A DNA stretch of 64,000 nucleotides from Colimorpha sp045222295 (GCA_045222295.1 JBGUXP010000003.1:186001-250000), one strand, 5' to 3'; counted from the stretch's first letter, positions 27,654 through 36,719 are shown. Notes: a model not told the origin generated them from the sequence alone. Numbers and translations: made by a program.

Positions 27654-28638
27654 TATCACCTTTGAGCATCCGTGGATGCTGCTGGGCCTGGTGCTGGTGC
27701 CTCTGATGGCAGGTTGGTGGCTGTGGCGCTACCGCAAGCAGGAAGCCGCCCTCCAGCATTCCAACATAGCCCTCTTCGACGGCGTGAAGAAGAGCCTCCG
27801 TGCACGCTTGCGCTGGCTCCCCTATGCCCTGCGTGTGGTGGCCGTGGGTGCTATCGTGGTGGCGCTGGCACGCCCCCAGAGCCAGCTGAGCCGCCAGGAG
27901 ATGACGGTCGAAGGCATCGACATCGTGATGGCCATGGACCTCTCGGGCTCCATGCTCGCCGAGGACTTCAAGCCCAACCGCTTGGAAGCCGCCAAGAAGG
28001 TGGCTGCAGACTTCATCGAAGGCCGCAAGACCGACCGCATGGGCCTCGTCGTCTTTGCCGGCGAAGCCTTCACTCAAGTACCTCTGACAATAGACCACCA
28101 AGTACTGCTCAAGCAACTGGGCAACCTCAAGAGCGGCAGCATGCGCGACGGCACCGCCCTGGGTGACGGACTGGCCACCGCCATCAACCGCATCAAGGAT
28201 AGTGAGGCCAAGAGCAAGGTCATCATCCTCCTCACCGACGGTGTCAACAACCAAGGCAGCATGGACCCACTCAGCGCCGCCGAGATTGCTGCTATGTACG
28301 GCATCCGCCTCTACACCATCGGCGTGGGTTCCCTCGGGAAAGCTCCCTACCCCTTCCGCGACCAGTTCGGGCGCGTGCACTACCAGAACATCGACGTGGA
28401 AATCGACGAGCCTCTCATGCGCCAGATGGCTGCCGCCACCGACGACGGCCTCTACTTCCGCGCCACCAACAAAAAAGCACTCGAGAAAATCTTCGACCAA
28501 ATCGACGAGATGGAAAAGAGCAAGATCGACGTGACGCAGTATGCGCAGACCAAGGACGAGTACGCCGGATGGCTTTGGCTGGCAGCGGTGGCTCTGCTCC
28601 TCGAGGCTCTGGTGAAATGGGGTTGGATGAAGATTTGA
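27646..28638 (+). CDS. batA: BatA, VWA-domain aerotolerance protein
   Basis: 330 residues. Membrane segments lie near the N-terminus (residues ~8-25 and ~55-72) and at the C-terminus (~305-325), flanking a von Willebrand A domain. The MIDAS motif DLSGSM is intact at 98-103, with the later MIDAS Thr in the DGTALGDGL region. Known Bat proteins are linked to aerotolerance in Bacteroides and to envelope integrity in other bacteria. The start overlaps the upstream gene by 8 bases, indicating coupling; batB follows after 30 bases that contain a short AGTTAAA-type repeat. Confidence 0.94.
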   Translation: MNNITFEHPWMLLGLVLVPLMAGWWLWRYRKQEAALQHSNIALFDGVKKSLRARLRWLPYALRVVAVGAIVVALARPQSQLSRQEMTVEGIDIVMAMDLSGSMLAEDFKPNRLEAAKKVAADFIEGRKTDRMGLVVFAGEAFTQVPLTIDHQVLLKQLGNLKSGSMRDGTALGDGLATAINRIKDSEAKSKVIILLTDGVNNQGSMDPLSAAEIAAMYGIRLYTIGVGSLGKAPYPFRDQFGRVHYQNIDVEIDEPLMRQMAAATDDGLYFRATNKKALEKIFDQIDEMEKSKIDVTQYAQTKDEYAGWLWLAAVALLLEALVKWGWMKI

Positions 28639-28668
28639 GAGTTAGTTAAAAGTTAAGAGTAACAAGCT

Positions 28669-29721
28669 ATGATTCATTTTGAACATATAGGATATCTTTG
28701 GTTGCTGATGGCCGTGGCGCTGCTGGGGCTCCTGTGGGGTCTGATGGGGTGGCGTGAACGGCGGCGACTGGAGCGCTGGGGCGACCGTCCCATGTTCGGA
28801 CGCCTGATTCCCGACCGGTCAGACTGGCGTCCTGCTGTCAAAACAGGACTCACCCTCCTTGGCCTCGCCCTGCTGGTGGTGGCTTTGGCCAACCCCCAGT
28901 TTGGCTCACGCATCGAAAAAGGGAAACGTGCGGGAAGCGATATCGCCATTTGCCTCGATGTGTCAAACAGCATGATGGCCGAAGACATACAGCCCAACCG
29001 GCTGGAACGCAGCAAGAAGGTTGTAACCAACCTCCTCAACAGCTTGACAGGCGACCGCGTGAGCCTTGTCGTGTATGCCGGCACCAGTTTCATCCAGATG
29101 CCGCTCACCAACGACTATAGCGCCACGAAACTCTTTCTCGACCAGGTGAGTTGCGACATGGTGGCCACCCAGGGTACCGCCATCGGTGATGCCATCGAGA
29201 AGTCGATGGAGACCTTCGGATACGGTGACCCCGACCGTCCTTGGGAGGTCAACAAAGGGCGCGCCATCATCGTCATCTCCGATGGTGAGAACCACGAGGA
29301 CGACGCCGTCGGTGCCGCCGAAGAGGCTGCCAAACAGGGTATCCGTGTCTGCACCATCGGCATGGGACTGCCCGAAGGGTCTCCCATCCCGGAATACAGT
29401 CCCCGCGGCCGCACGAACAACTATAAACGCGACAAAGAGGGCTCCATCATCATGACCCACCTCAACGAAGACATGCTGCGTCAGATAGCCCGTGCGGGCA
29501 ACGGCACCTACGTGCGCGCCAGCAATGCCGGCAGCGGCTTGAGCGACATCACCTCGATAATCGAAGGCCTCGACAAGGAGGAGATGGGCGAAGCCGTCTT
29601 TAGCGCCTACGAGAGCCGCTACATGTACCCCCTTGTGGCCGGATTGTTCTGTCTGCTGGCCGAGGTGTTTATATACGAACGAAGAAACAAAAAGTGGAAC
29701 TTGTTTGAGAAAGTGCAATGA
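28669..29721 (+). CDS. batB: BatB, VWA-domain aerotolerance protein
   Basis: 350 residues, built like BatA: two N-terminal membrane segments (~10-28 and ~62-80), a VWA domain with an intact MIDAS DVSNSM at 97-102, and a C-terminal membrane segment (MYPLVAGLFCLLAEVFIYE, ~320-340). The segment TNDYSATKLFLDQVSCDMVATQGTAIGDAI carries the second metal-binding Thr. It probably pairs with BatA and is activated by the MoxR ATPase. Its stop overlaps the start of batC (ATGA). Confidence 0.94.
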   Translation: MIHFEHIGYLWLLMAVALLGLLWGLMGWRERRRLERWGDRPMFGRLIPDRSDWRPAVKTGLTLLGLALLVVALANPQFGSRIEKGKRAGSDIAICLDVSNSMMAEDIQPNRLERSKKVVTNLLNSLTGDRVSLVVYAGTSFIQMPLTNDYSATKLFLDQVSCDMVATQGTAIGDAIEKSMETFGYGDPDRPWEVNKGRAIIVISDGENHEDDAVGAAEEAAKQGIRVCTIGMGLPEGSPIPEYSPRGRTNNYKRDKEGSIIMTHLNEDMLRQIARAGNGTYVRASNAGSGLSDITSIIEGLDKEEMGEAVFSAYESRYMYPLVAGLFCLLAEVFIYERRNKKWNLFEKVQ

Positions 29722-30491
29722 AGAGACTTGTCATAATAGGTTTAATGGGTTTAATGGGCTTAATGGGCTTAATGGGAGAACTGCGGGCTCAAGCAGACCG
29801 TCACCAGCTGCGCGACGGCAACCGCAGCTACAAGAAGGAAAACTACGACAAGGCCGAGGTGCTCTATCGCCGCGCCCTGGAGAGCGACAGCATGGACTAC
29901 CGTGGCCAGTTCAACCTCGGCAACACCCTCTACCGCCAGAAGAAATACGATGAGGCCGTGCGCCACTACGACCAAGCGATGAAGTGTGCCGACATCAACG
30001 ACCACCAGCGCTCACGTGCCTTCCATAACAAAGGCAACAGCTACCTCAAAGCCGGCATGGAAAACCAGCAGCAGGGAATGCTGATGTTCCAACAGGCCGT
30101 GCAAAGCTATCAGGAGGCCCTGAAACTGGAGCCCAAGAACGAGGACACACGCTACAACCTGGCCTACGCCCGTCGCCTCCTGCAGCAAGCCCGGCAGCAA
30201 CAGCAACAGAACCAGCAGGGACAGAACAACGACCAGAAGAAGCAGAATCAGCAAAACCAGAATCAGAACCAGCAAAATCAACAAAACCAACAGAATCAGC
30301 AGAACCAAGGGCAGCAGGGCGATGACCGGAAAGACCAGCAGGGAAAGAAGCAGCCCAACAAGATGGAGCAACGCAAGCAGGATGCCGAGCGTATGCTGGA
30401 GGCTGTGAAAAACAACGAACGCCAGAGTCTCAAAGACCAGGCGAAAAAGGTACAGGCTGCCACTGCTAAACATAGCGACAAAGATTGGTAA
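29718..30491 (+). CDS. batC: BatC, TPR protein with Gln/Asn-rich linker
   Basis: 257 residues. The signal peptide is MKRLVIIGL followed by (MGL) repeats encoded by four exact 9-bp units. Tetratricopeptide repeats occupy about 30-155 (YKKENYDKAEVLYRRALE, YRQKKYDEAVRHYDQAMK, YQEALKLEPKNEDTRYNLA). Residues 163-200 are a low-complexity Gln/Asn run. A charged C-terminal helix has the conserved NNERQSLKDQAKK seen in BatC. It is periplasmic and probably helps assemble the BatA/B/D complex. It overlaps batB by 4 bases and is 3 bases from batD. Confidence 0.92.
   Translation: MKRLVIIGLMGLMGLMGLMGELRAQADRHQLRDGNRSYKKENYDKAEVLYRRALESDSMDYRGQFNLGNTLYRQKKYDEAVRHYDQAMKCADINDHQRSRAFHNKGNSYLKAGMENQQQGMLMFQQAVQSYQEALKLEPKNEDTRYNLAYARRLLQQARQQQQQNQQGQNNDQKKQNQQNQNQNQQNQQNQQNQQNQGQQGDDRKDQQGKKQPNKMEQRKQDAERMLEAVKNNERQSLKDQAKKVQAATAKHSDKDW
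29741..29776 (+). repeat. 9-bp tandem repeat coding the BatC signal peptide core
   Basis: TTTAATGGG twice, then CTTAATGGG twice, encoding (LMG)n. A looser version of the same repeat encodes the signal peptides of the genes at 26787 and 30495. Confidence 0.85.
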
Positions 30492-30494
30492 AAA

Positions 30495-32345
30495 ATGAAA
30501 AAGACAATCATCATAAGCTTAATAGGGTTAATAGGCTTGATGGGCCTAAGGGGCCTAAAGGCACAGGAGATGAGCGTGCAGGCGCCCAAAAGCGTCTACG
30601 TGGGCGACAACTTCACCGTGACCTTTGTCATCAACGACAACGCGCGCGATTTCCACGGCCCCACCTTCAAAGGTTTCAGCCTCCGCTCGGGCCCCAACAC
30701 CGGCCACCAAAGCTCGATGTCGAACATCAACGGCCAATGGTCGCAAAGCGTCCAGACCTCCTTCTCCTATCACCTGTTGGCAGATATGGAAGGGACTTTC
30801 ACTATCGGCCCAGCCTCCTGTACAGCCAACGGCAAAAAGATTTCGTCCAACAGTTTCACCATCAAGGTGGAGAAGCTAAGTCAAGCGCAACAACAGCAGC
30901 GCCAACAGCAACAACAGGCCCAGCAACAACGTCGACAAGCCTACGACCCATGGGCCCAACAGCCGCAGCCGGCCTCGAAAATCGATGCCAACACCCTCTT
31001 TGCCAGAGCTATCGTCAACAAATCCAACCCCTATCAGGGCGAGCAAGTCATTGTCACCTACAAAATCTACACCCAGGTACCGCTGAGCCAGGCGGGAGTT
31101 GACAAACTTCCCGGAAACAAAGGCTTCTGGTCTGAAGACCTCAGCGCCGGCAAGCAAATAAAACAATACGAGGAGACTGTCAACGGGAAGCGCTATCAGG
31201 TGGCTGAAATACGCAAGGGAGCCCTCTTCGCCCAAGAGACCGGCCGTCTGACCATCGAGCCCCTCGACCTCAACGTTCTCGCCATGGTGCAACGCCAACG
31301 CCGACGCACGGGGACCCTCCTCGACCTTTTCGACGACCCCTTTTTCAACAGCGCTCAAGCAATGGAATATCCCCTCCACACGAAAGCCGTCTCCGTCAAT
31401 GTGAAACCCCTCCCCACAGGGCCCGACAACTTTAGCGGCGCCGTAGGCAGTTTCTCTGTCAAGGGCGGACTGAACATGAATAAAGTCAAGTCCAACGAAG
31501 CTGTCTCCTACCGTCTCACCGTCTCGGGACGCGGCAACCTGATGCTCATCACTCCCCCCACTCCCGAATTCCCCGCCTCCTTCGAAGTCTATGACCCCCA
31601 GATTGAGGATAACATCACCCGCGGTGACAACGGCATTTCCGGCAGCCGCACCTACGAATGGGTCCTCATTCCTCGCAGTCAGGGAAATTTCACCATCCCC
31701 GCCTACAAATTTGTCTTCTTCGATCCCTCAAGCGCCAAATATGTTACACTCTCCATTCCTGCCCAGTCGCTCAATGTAGCCAAAGGGAAAGCCACTGCCT
31801 CCAGCAGCAAAGACGATGTCACCCTCCTCAACCGCGACATCAACTACATCCACCCGGTATCCTCCCTCAAGCCCATTGCCGAGAAGCAGCAATTCGGTTT
31901 CTTGTTTTTCGCCACCCTTTTGCTCATTGCCCTGCTCACCGTCGCCACTGTCCTCTTCGGAAAAAAACGCCAGGCCGACCAACAGGATGTCATCGGCACA
32001 CGCAAAAAACAAGCCACACGTAGAGCCCGCCGCCGCCTAAAGAAAGCAGCAACCTTTCTGGCCTCTGGCGACACCAACCCCTTCTACGAAGAAATCTACA
32101 AAGCCATCTGGGGATGCCTCTCCGACAAATACAGCATTCCCCTCTCACAACTCAACCGCGACAGCGTCAGCACCTGCCTCTTCGATAAGCAGGTGCCTGC
32201 CGAACAACAGGAGCGCATCATGAAAGTGCTCCAGAATGTTGACATCGCCCGCTTCGGCGGGTCCTCCCGCAGAGGTGATGAAGATGTCCATGCCCAGATG
32301 CAGACTATCTACGACGAAGCCCTCAATATGATTGCTGAACTATAA
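30495..32345 (+). CDS. batD: BatD, oxygen-tolerance membrane protein
   Basis: 616 residues. The signal peptide ends GLKAQ near 24. The first Ig-like domain matches BatD (APKSVYVGDNFTVTFVINDNARDFHGP). A Gln-rich linker (~132-148) separates it from further beta domains (NPYQGEQVIVTYKIYTQVPLSQAGVDKLP; KGGLNMNKVKSNEAVSYRLTVSGRGN). One C-terminal membrane segment lies near 466-490, followed by an Arg/Lys-rich stretch and a cytoplasmic helical tail (ISLSDKYSIPLSQLNRDSV-like). This is the full Bacteroidota BatD layout. It lies between batC (3 bases) and batE. Confidence 0.94.
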   Translation: MKKTIIISLIGLIGLMGLRGLKAQEMSVQAPKSVYVGDNFTVTFVINDNARDFHGPTFKGFSLRSGPNTGHQSSMSNINGQWSQSVQTSFSYHLLADMEGTFTIGPASCTANGKKISSNSFTIKVEKLSQAQQQQRQQQQQAQQQRRQAYDPWAQQPQPASKIDANTLFARAIVNKSNPYQGEQVIVTYKIYTQVPLSQAGVDKLPGNKGFWSEDLSAGKQIKQYEETVNGKRYQVAEIRKGALFAQETGRLTIEPLDLNVLAMVQRQRRRTGTLLDLFDDPFFNSAQAMEYPLHTKAVSVNVKPLPTGPDNFSGAVGSFSVKGGLNMNKVKSNEAVSYRLTVSGRGNLMLITPPTPEFPASFEVYDPQIEDNITRGDNGISGSRTYEWVLIPRSQGNFTIPAYKFVFFDPSSAKYVTLSIPAQSLNVAKGKATASSSKDDVTLLNRDINYIHPVSSLKPIAEKQQFGFLFFATLLLIALLTVATVLFGKKRQADQQDVIGTRKKQATRRARRRLKKAATFLASGDTNPFYEEIYKAIWGCLSDKYSIPLSQLNRDSVSTCLFDKQVPAEQQERIMKVLQNVDIARFGGSSRRGDEDVHAQMQTIYDEALNMIAEL

Positions 32346-32350
32346 CATTT

Positions 32351-33127
32351 ATGATTAACATGAAAAAGATTTTCTTCATTCTCTCTATAGCCCTCCTACC
32401 CACAACATTGTGGGCATCGAATGGAAAGCAAGCAATATTGGAGACCGCCGCAGCTGGCGACGAACAATACCGTCTAGGCAACTACGACTCCGCCGCAAAA
32501 TACTATAGTAAGGTCCTCGAAGCCAACTATGCCTCTGCCGACCTCTATTATAACCTCGGCAACGCCTACTACCGTACTGGCCAGATAGGGCTCGCCATAC
32601 TCAACTACGAACGGGCGCTCCGTCTCCAGCCTTTCATGAGCGATGCTCGCGAAAACCTCGAGTTGGCCAACAGTAAGACCGTCGACCGCATCACCCCTCT
32701 CCCTCGCTTTTTCCTCGTCAACTGGTACAATGCACTCATCACACGCCTCACTCCCCACACATGGAGAATTCTCCTCTGTCTCTTCTTCCTCCTCGCGGGT
32801 GCTTCCCTGGCACTCCTCCTCCTCACTCGAAGCATCACCATCAAAAAAACCTCCCTCGCCACTCTTATTCTTTTCGCCGGACTCTTCCTGATTGCACTAT
32901 TCTTCCTCATCAAGTCAACCAACTTCTTCAACAGCCACAACGAAGCCGTCATCCTCGATGCTTCTGTCACCGTCAAAAGTTCCCCAGAACTCCAGAGCGT
33001 TGACAAACTCATCCTCCACGAAGGCACCAAGGTAACCATCTCCGAATCCCTCGCCGGTTGGCACAAAATCACACTCGCCGACGGCACATCGGGATGGTGC
33101 CAGTCCAACCTACTCGAAAAAATATGA
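32351..33127 (+). CDS. batE: BatE, TPR plus SH3-like membrane protein
   Basis: 258 residues from the ATG at 32351; an in-frame ATG at 32360 (MKKIFF) gives a more typical signal peptide and may be the real start. TPRs cover about 30-110 (YRLGNYDSAAKYYSKVLEAN, YYNLGNAYYRTGQIGLAILNYERALRLQP). Two membrane segments lie near 140-160 and 170-188. The C-terminal ~65 residues are a bacterial SH3 domain (NEAVILDASVTVKSSPE ... GWHKITLADGTSGWCQSNLLEKI). This order is the known BatE architecture and closes the bat cluster. Its stop overlaps the next ATG. Confidence 0.92.
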   Translation: MINMKKIFFILSIALLPTTLWASNGKQAILETAAAGDEQYRLGNYDSAAKYYSKVLEANYASADLYYNLGNAYYRTGQIGLAILNYERALRLQPFMSDARENLELANSKTVDRITPLPRFFLVNWYNALITRLTPHTWRILLCLFFLLAGASLALLLLTRSITIKKTSLATLILFAGLFLIALFFLIKSTNFFNSHNEAVILDASVTVKSSPELQSVDKLILHEGTKVTISESLAGWHKITLADGTSGWCQSNLLEKI

Positions 33128-34458
33128 AACACCTGCTCCTTATAGCCACTTTCTGTCTCCTCGCCCTCACCTCCCGCGCACAGACAATCACCTATGCCAC
33201 CGACACCACCTGTGGTTGCGACATCTTCTTTGTCGACGGCATCCAGACTACCAAGGAGAACAACCTCTATGGCTTCCGTCGTGCCGACGGCACCGTCATT
33301 TCACCCAACATCTTCCGTTACGTCGACAAGTTTTCCAATGGCTATTGCAAGGTGTGGGTCGACGACCCCGACTATCCCGTTGAACCCGGTCAAGAGCCGC
33401 CGCTCCTCGCAGGACTCATTGACTCTACGGGTCGCCAAGTCATCCCCTGCCTCTATGATGCCGTCGAACTCCCCTCCTCTCACCGCATCGCCGTCTCAAA
33501 AAACAACCTCACTGGATACGCTGACCTCAACGGCAACATAGCCATCCCAATCCAATACTTCAACGCCAGTTCCTTTGTCGACAATTACGCCGCTGTGGGT
33601 GTCATCATCGACTCCTTCTTTGTCCTCTACACCTTCATCGATACCCTCGGCCGCCAGATCTTCCCCCCTGTCTTCCAAAACGCTCACCCTTTCACCGATG
33701 GTTTTGCCCCTGTGCGCCGCTACGACCGTTGGGGCATCATAGACACCCTCGGCAACGAGGTCATCGCCATTCGTTACGAGAACATCACCATTCCCGACCA
33801 CCACACACTCTTTGCTGGCGACTCCCTCGGCATGCACTTCTTTCGTCTCCCCGACAATTCATCACCCATCACTCATCACTCTTCACTTCAACCCCTTACC
33901 CCTCCCTACTACTTTCCCGTCGCCCACCTCTCCGAAGGCCGCATTCCCGTCTTCCGTGACGGCAAACAAGGATTCCTCGACACCCTCGGCAACGAAGTCA
34001 TCCCATGCATCTACGACGAAGTATCCATCTTCCGCAACGCTCGCGCCGCCGTCCGTAACAACGATCTCTGGGGCATCATTGACACTCTCGGAGACACCAT
34101 CCTCCCTCTCCACTACCACGACCAGACACCCAAAGGCATGAAATATGTCTACTACGACAGCCTGGCACTCGTCGAACTTGACGGCCGCCTCGGTTTCGTC
34201 GACCTCCAAGGCAATCTCGCCATCCCCTTCTACTTCGACCAGGCCTTCCAGTTCTCCGAAGGCCTCGCCGCCGTTCGCCACAACGGCCACTGGGGCTATA
34301 TCGACACTCATGGCGACATCTTCCTTCCCTTCATCTTCGACATCGCATCCCCCTTCCAGTACGGCCGTGCCGACGTCTATTTCCAGGGACGCTACCATGC
34401 CATCGACCGCAACGGCCGCTGTGTGAAAAACTGCGATGAAATCATCTCATTCCGATAA
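33124..34458 (+). CDS. Secreted WG-repeat protein
   Basis: 444 residues from the ATG at 33124, which overlaps the batE stop (ATGA) and begins a signal peptide (MKHLLLIATFCLLALTSRAQ). The rest is WG (KWG) beta repeats: GLIDSTGRQVIPCLYDAVEL, RYDRWGIIDTLGNEVIAIRYENI, GKQGFLDTLGNEVIPCIYDEVSI, NNDLWGIIDTLGDTILPLHY, GRLGFVDLQGNLAIPFYF and GHWGYIDTHGDIFLPFIFD. Such proteins have no assigned function. Near residues 246-258 the run of repeats is interrupted by an insert coded by 7-bp units (SPITHHSSLQ). Translational coupling to batE suggests it belongs to the Bat transcript. Confidence 0.88.
   Translation: MKHLLLIATFCLLALTSRAQTITYATDTTCGCDIFFVDGIQTTKENNLYGFRRADGTVISPNIFRYVDKFSNGYCKVWVDDPDYPVEPGQEPPLLAGLIDSTGRQVIPCLYDAVELPSSHRIAVSKNNLTGYADLNGNIAIPIQYFNASSFVDNYAAVGVIIDSFFVLYTFIDTLGRQIFPPVFQNAHPFTDGFAPVRRYDRWGIIDTLGNEVIAIRYENITIPDHHTLFAGDSLGMHFFRLPDNSSPITHHSSLQPLTPPYYFPVAHLSEGRIPVFRDGKQGFLDTLGNEVIPCIYDEVSIFRNARAAVRNNDLWGIIDTLGDTILPLHYHDQTPKGMKYVYYDSLALVELDGRLGFVDLQGNLAIPFYFDQAFQFSEGLAAVRHNGHWGYIDTHGDIFLPFIFDIASPFQYGRADVYFQGRYHAIDRNGRCVKNCDEIISFR
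33862..33889 (+). repeat. In-frame 7-bp tandem repeat in the WG-repeat gene
   Basis: Four units: TCACCCA, TCACTCA, TCACTCT, TCACTTC. A related repeat lies in rseC at 34647. Confidence 0.85.
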
Positions 34459-34500
34459 GCAACCTTAAACATTTAAACCTTAAAGCTCTAATCTCTAACC

Positions 34501-34911
34501 ATGACCCATCCAGGAACAGTAATAGCCATCAAACCAGGATTCGTCACCGTCCAAATCCTCTCAGTCTCCGCCTGCGCCTCCTGCCAGGCCCACTCCCGCT
34601 GCGGATTCGCCGAGTCGAAAACCAAGACCCTCGATATTCCATTTAACACTCATCACTCATCACTCAACATAGGTGACAAAGTCACCGTCACCATCGACTA
34701 CTCCCGTGGTCTCCTCGCCACCTGGTGGGCCTACCTCCTCCCGGCACTCCTCATCATCGCCGTTGCTGTCGGACTCTCTCTAGCCGCGTTGCCCGAGCCC
34801 GTCGTCATCCTCCTCACCTTCGCCGCCCTCGCGCTCTACATCCTCCTCCTCTTCCTCCTCCGTAAAAAACTCAACTCCAAATTCACCCTCACCCTTAGCG
34901 CCAAAAACTAA
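34501..34911 (+). CDS. rseC: SoxR-reducing system / RseC family protein
   Basis: 136 residues. N-terminal soluble part with a Cys cluster SACASCQAHSRCGF near 21-34, then two membrane segments (~74-93 and ~97-117) and a Lys-rich end. This is the RseC/MucC family. In Bacteroidota it usually stands directly upstream of rnfB as the first gene of the Rnf cluster, but here ruvC follows and no rnf gene is in the window. An in-frame 7-bp repeat encodes THHSSLNIG just before the beta strand GDKVTVTIDYSRG. The spacer upstream contains TTTAAACCTTAAA-type repeats. Confidence 0.85.
   Translation: MTHPGTVIAIKPGFVTVQILSVSACASCQAHSRCGFAESKTKTLDIPFNTHHSSLNIGDKVTVTIDYSRGLLATWWAYLLPALLIIAVAVGLSLAALPEPVVILLTFAALALYILLLFLLRKKLNSKFTLTLSAKN
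34647..34667 (+). repeat. In-frame 7-bp tandem repeat in rseC
   Basis: CACTCAT, CACTCAT, CACTCAA: three units, nearly the same unit as in the WG-repeat gene 780 bases upstream. Confidence 0.85.
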
Positions 34912-34944
34912 GAATTTAGAAATCAGAAATTAGAAATTCCAACC

Positions 34945-35523
34945 ATGCTCATCCTCGGCATCGACCCCGGCACCCAAATTCTCGGCTACTCCATCCTTAA
35001 CACCGATGGAGCCACTCCTGTCATCGAGGCTATGGATGTGCTCTATCTCAAGAAAATCTCCGAATTCAACCTCCGCATCCGCCAAATCTTCCTCTCCACC
35101 ACCCGACTCATCGACTCCTTCCACCCCGACCACCTCGCCATCGAGGCCCCCTTCTTCGGGAAAAACGTACAATCAATGCTCAAACTCGGCCGTGCTCAAG
35201 GTGTCGCCATCGCTGCCGCCATCTCCCGCGACCTCTCTGTCACCGAATATGAACCCTCTGTCATCAAGCAACATATTACTGGTAATGGCAACGCCTCGAA
35301 AGAGCAAGTAGCCGCCAACCTCCGGGCTATACTTGGTTTCGACCAAAGCCCACGATACCTCGACGCCACCGACGCTCTCGCCGTCGCCTACACTTGCCAT
35401 CTCCACCTCAGCAACCCCCTCGCCGACCTCCAACAACAACTGGTTCCAAAACAAAAGAAACATAAATCAACAAAAAAACAATGGTCCGATTTCGTCTCCC
35501 AAAACCCCGACATCATAAATTAG
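34945..35523 (+). CDS. ruvC: Holliday junction resolvase RuvC
   Basis: 192 residues, near the family's usual 160-190. Cuts Holliday junctions together with RuvAB. The four acidic residues appear in place: LGIDPGTQILGYS (D6), AIEAPFFGKN (E67 region), and the C-terminal pair in YLDATDALAVAYTCH. A Lys-rich tail extends beyond the domain (KQKKHKSTKKQW). The upstream spacer is a TTAGAAA-type repeat. Its last 43 bases overlap the start of the next gene in another frame. Confidence 0.95.
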   Translation: MLILGIDPGTQILGYSILNTDGATPVIEAMDVLYLKKISEFNLRIRQIFLSTTRLIDSFHPDHLAIEAPFFGKNVQSMLKLGRAQGVAIAAAISRDLSVTEYEPSVIKQHITGNGNASKEQVAANLRAILGFDQSPRYLDATDALAVAYTCHLHLSNPLADLQQQLVPKQKKHKSTKKQWSDFVSQNPDIIN

Positions 35524-36719
35524 GGATCCTCCTCCTCCTCCTCCTCGCCTCCTGTGGCAATACCCCCAAGAAACAGTTTGACCCACGCAAGATCAACTTC
35601 TCCGCCTCCCTCTCCCCCCTCCTCGACAACCAGCTCTACCCCTCTCTCCTCCTCGCCACCGGAAACTCCGACACCTCCTTCTATCTCTCCCTCACCGCTC
35701 CCGCCAACAACGCCGTTCTCCGTATTGTCATCGACTCCTCCGCCCTCAACTACGTCACCATACTCCAGGAAATACTCCCCTCCCGTGGGCAGGTATACTC
35801 CTTCCATCCCTCCATCAAATGGAAATATGACCAACTGCGCCTCCTCCGGCAACACCGTCCACTCGACCTCACATTCACCTGCTTCATCAACGACGAACAA
35901 GTCGACATCAAAAACCTCCACCTCGACGTCCGCTCCGTCAATGAATGCCCCCTCTCCCTCCGCCTCCCACAAAAACTCGGCGGCCAAATCGTCGACACAC
36001 GCTTCCTCTTCGCCGCCTACGTCAACGAGGAGCACCCCTACATCCAGCAAATCCTCACCGACATCCTCGACCAGGGCATCGTCAACCGATTCTCCGGCTA
36101 CCAATCCAACCGCACCAAGGATGTCACCGAGCAGGCCTTCGCCGTCTGGTACTACACCCTCAACCGCGGCATCTCCTACTCCTCCATCTCCTGCACCCCC
36201 AACCCCTCCCCTCGTGCCAACGTACAGCACATACGCTTCTTCGACGAAGTGCTCTCCTCCCGTCAAGCCAACTGCATCGATGCCTGCGTCTTCCTCGCCT
36301 CCATCCTCCGCAAGATTGGCCTCCGCCCCATCATCTTCGTCGAACCCTGCCACGCCTACCTCGGCTACTACACTGATAAAAAGGGTAAAAACATCGCCAC
36401 ACTCGAAACCACCATCACCGCTTGGGTCAACTTCCCTCAGATACGCAAAAACCTCGACCCAGACGGTCGCATCTCTGAACAAGACCTCCAGAAAATCTCC
36501 AAATACCTCTCTTCCAAACAACTCGAAGACTACAACAACCAACTCCTCTCCACAGACCAGCTCCTTATCCTCGTCGCACGCTCGCTCTTCGACAAGGCCT
36601 CTCAGTACAACCAGGACACCTACCTCGCCAACCGCGACCACTTCGCCGACCCCTCCGCCATCTCCTACCAACAGCTCGACATCCAATCCCTCCGCCAATC
36701 CGTCCAACCCATCAACTGA
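35481..36719 (+). CDS. Lipoprotein with transglutaminase-like domain
   Basis: 412 residues. A lipoprotein signal with lipobox LLASC (Cys 25) follows a basic start (MVRFRLPKPRHHK). The middle region has FAVWYYTLNRGISYSS (about 220-235), and then the transglutaminase-like core SRQANCIDACVFLASILRKIGLRPIIFVEPCHAYLGYYTD. This supplies a candidate Cys and His dyad (NCIDA, CHAYLG). Transglutaminase-like lipoproteins act as proteases or crosslinkers in the envelope; the substrate is unknown. The start overlaps ruvC by 43 bases, an unusually long overlap, but no other Met precedes the signal. Codons are very rich in CTC and TCC, producing long false ORFs on the other strand. Confidence 0.8.
   Translation: MVRFRLPKPRHHKLGILLLLLLASCGNTPKKQFDPRKINFSASLSPLLDNQLYPSLLLATGNSDTSFYLSLTAPANNAVLRIVIDSSALNYVTILQEILPSRGQVYSFHPSIKWKYDQLRLLRQHRPLDLTFTCFINDEQVDIKNLHLDVRSVNECPLSLRLPQKLGGQIVDTRFLFAAYVNEEHPYIQQILTDILDQGIVNRFSGYQSNRTKDVTEQAFAVWYYTLNRGISYSSISCTPNPSPRANVQHIRFFDEVLSSRQANCIDACVFLASILRKIGLRPIIFVEPCHAYLGYYTDKKGKNIATLETTITAWVNFPQIRKNLDPDGRISEQDLQKISKYLSSKQLEDYNNQLLSTDQLLILVARSLFDKASQYNQDTYLANRDHFADPSAISYQQLDIQSLRQSVQPIN

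Noticed and set aside
30205..30320. CAG/CAA-rich repeats in batC that could look like a repeat array
   Set aside because: They encode the Gln/Asn-rich linker of BatC; no spacer structure.
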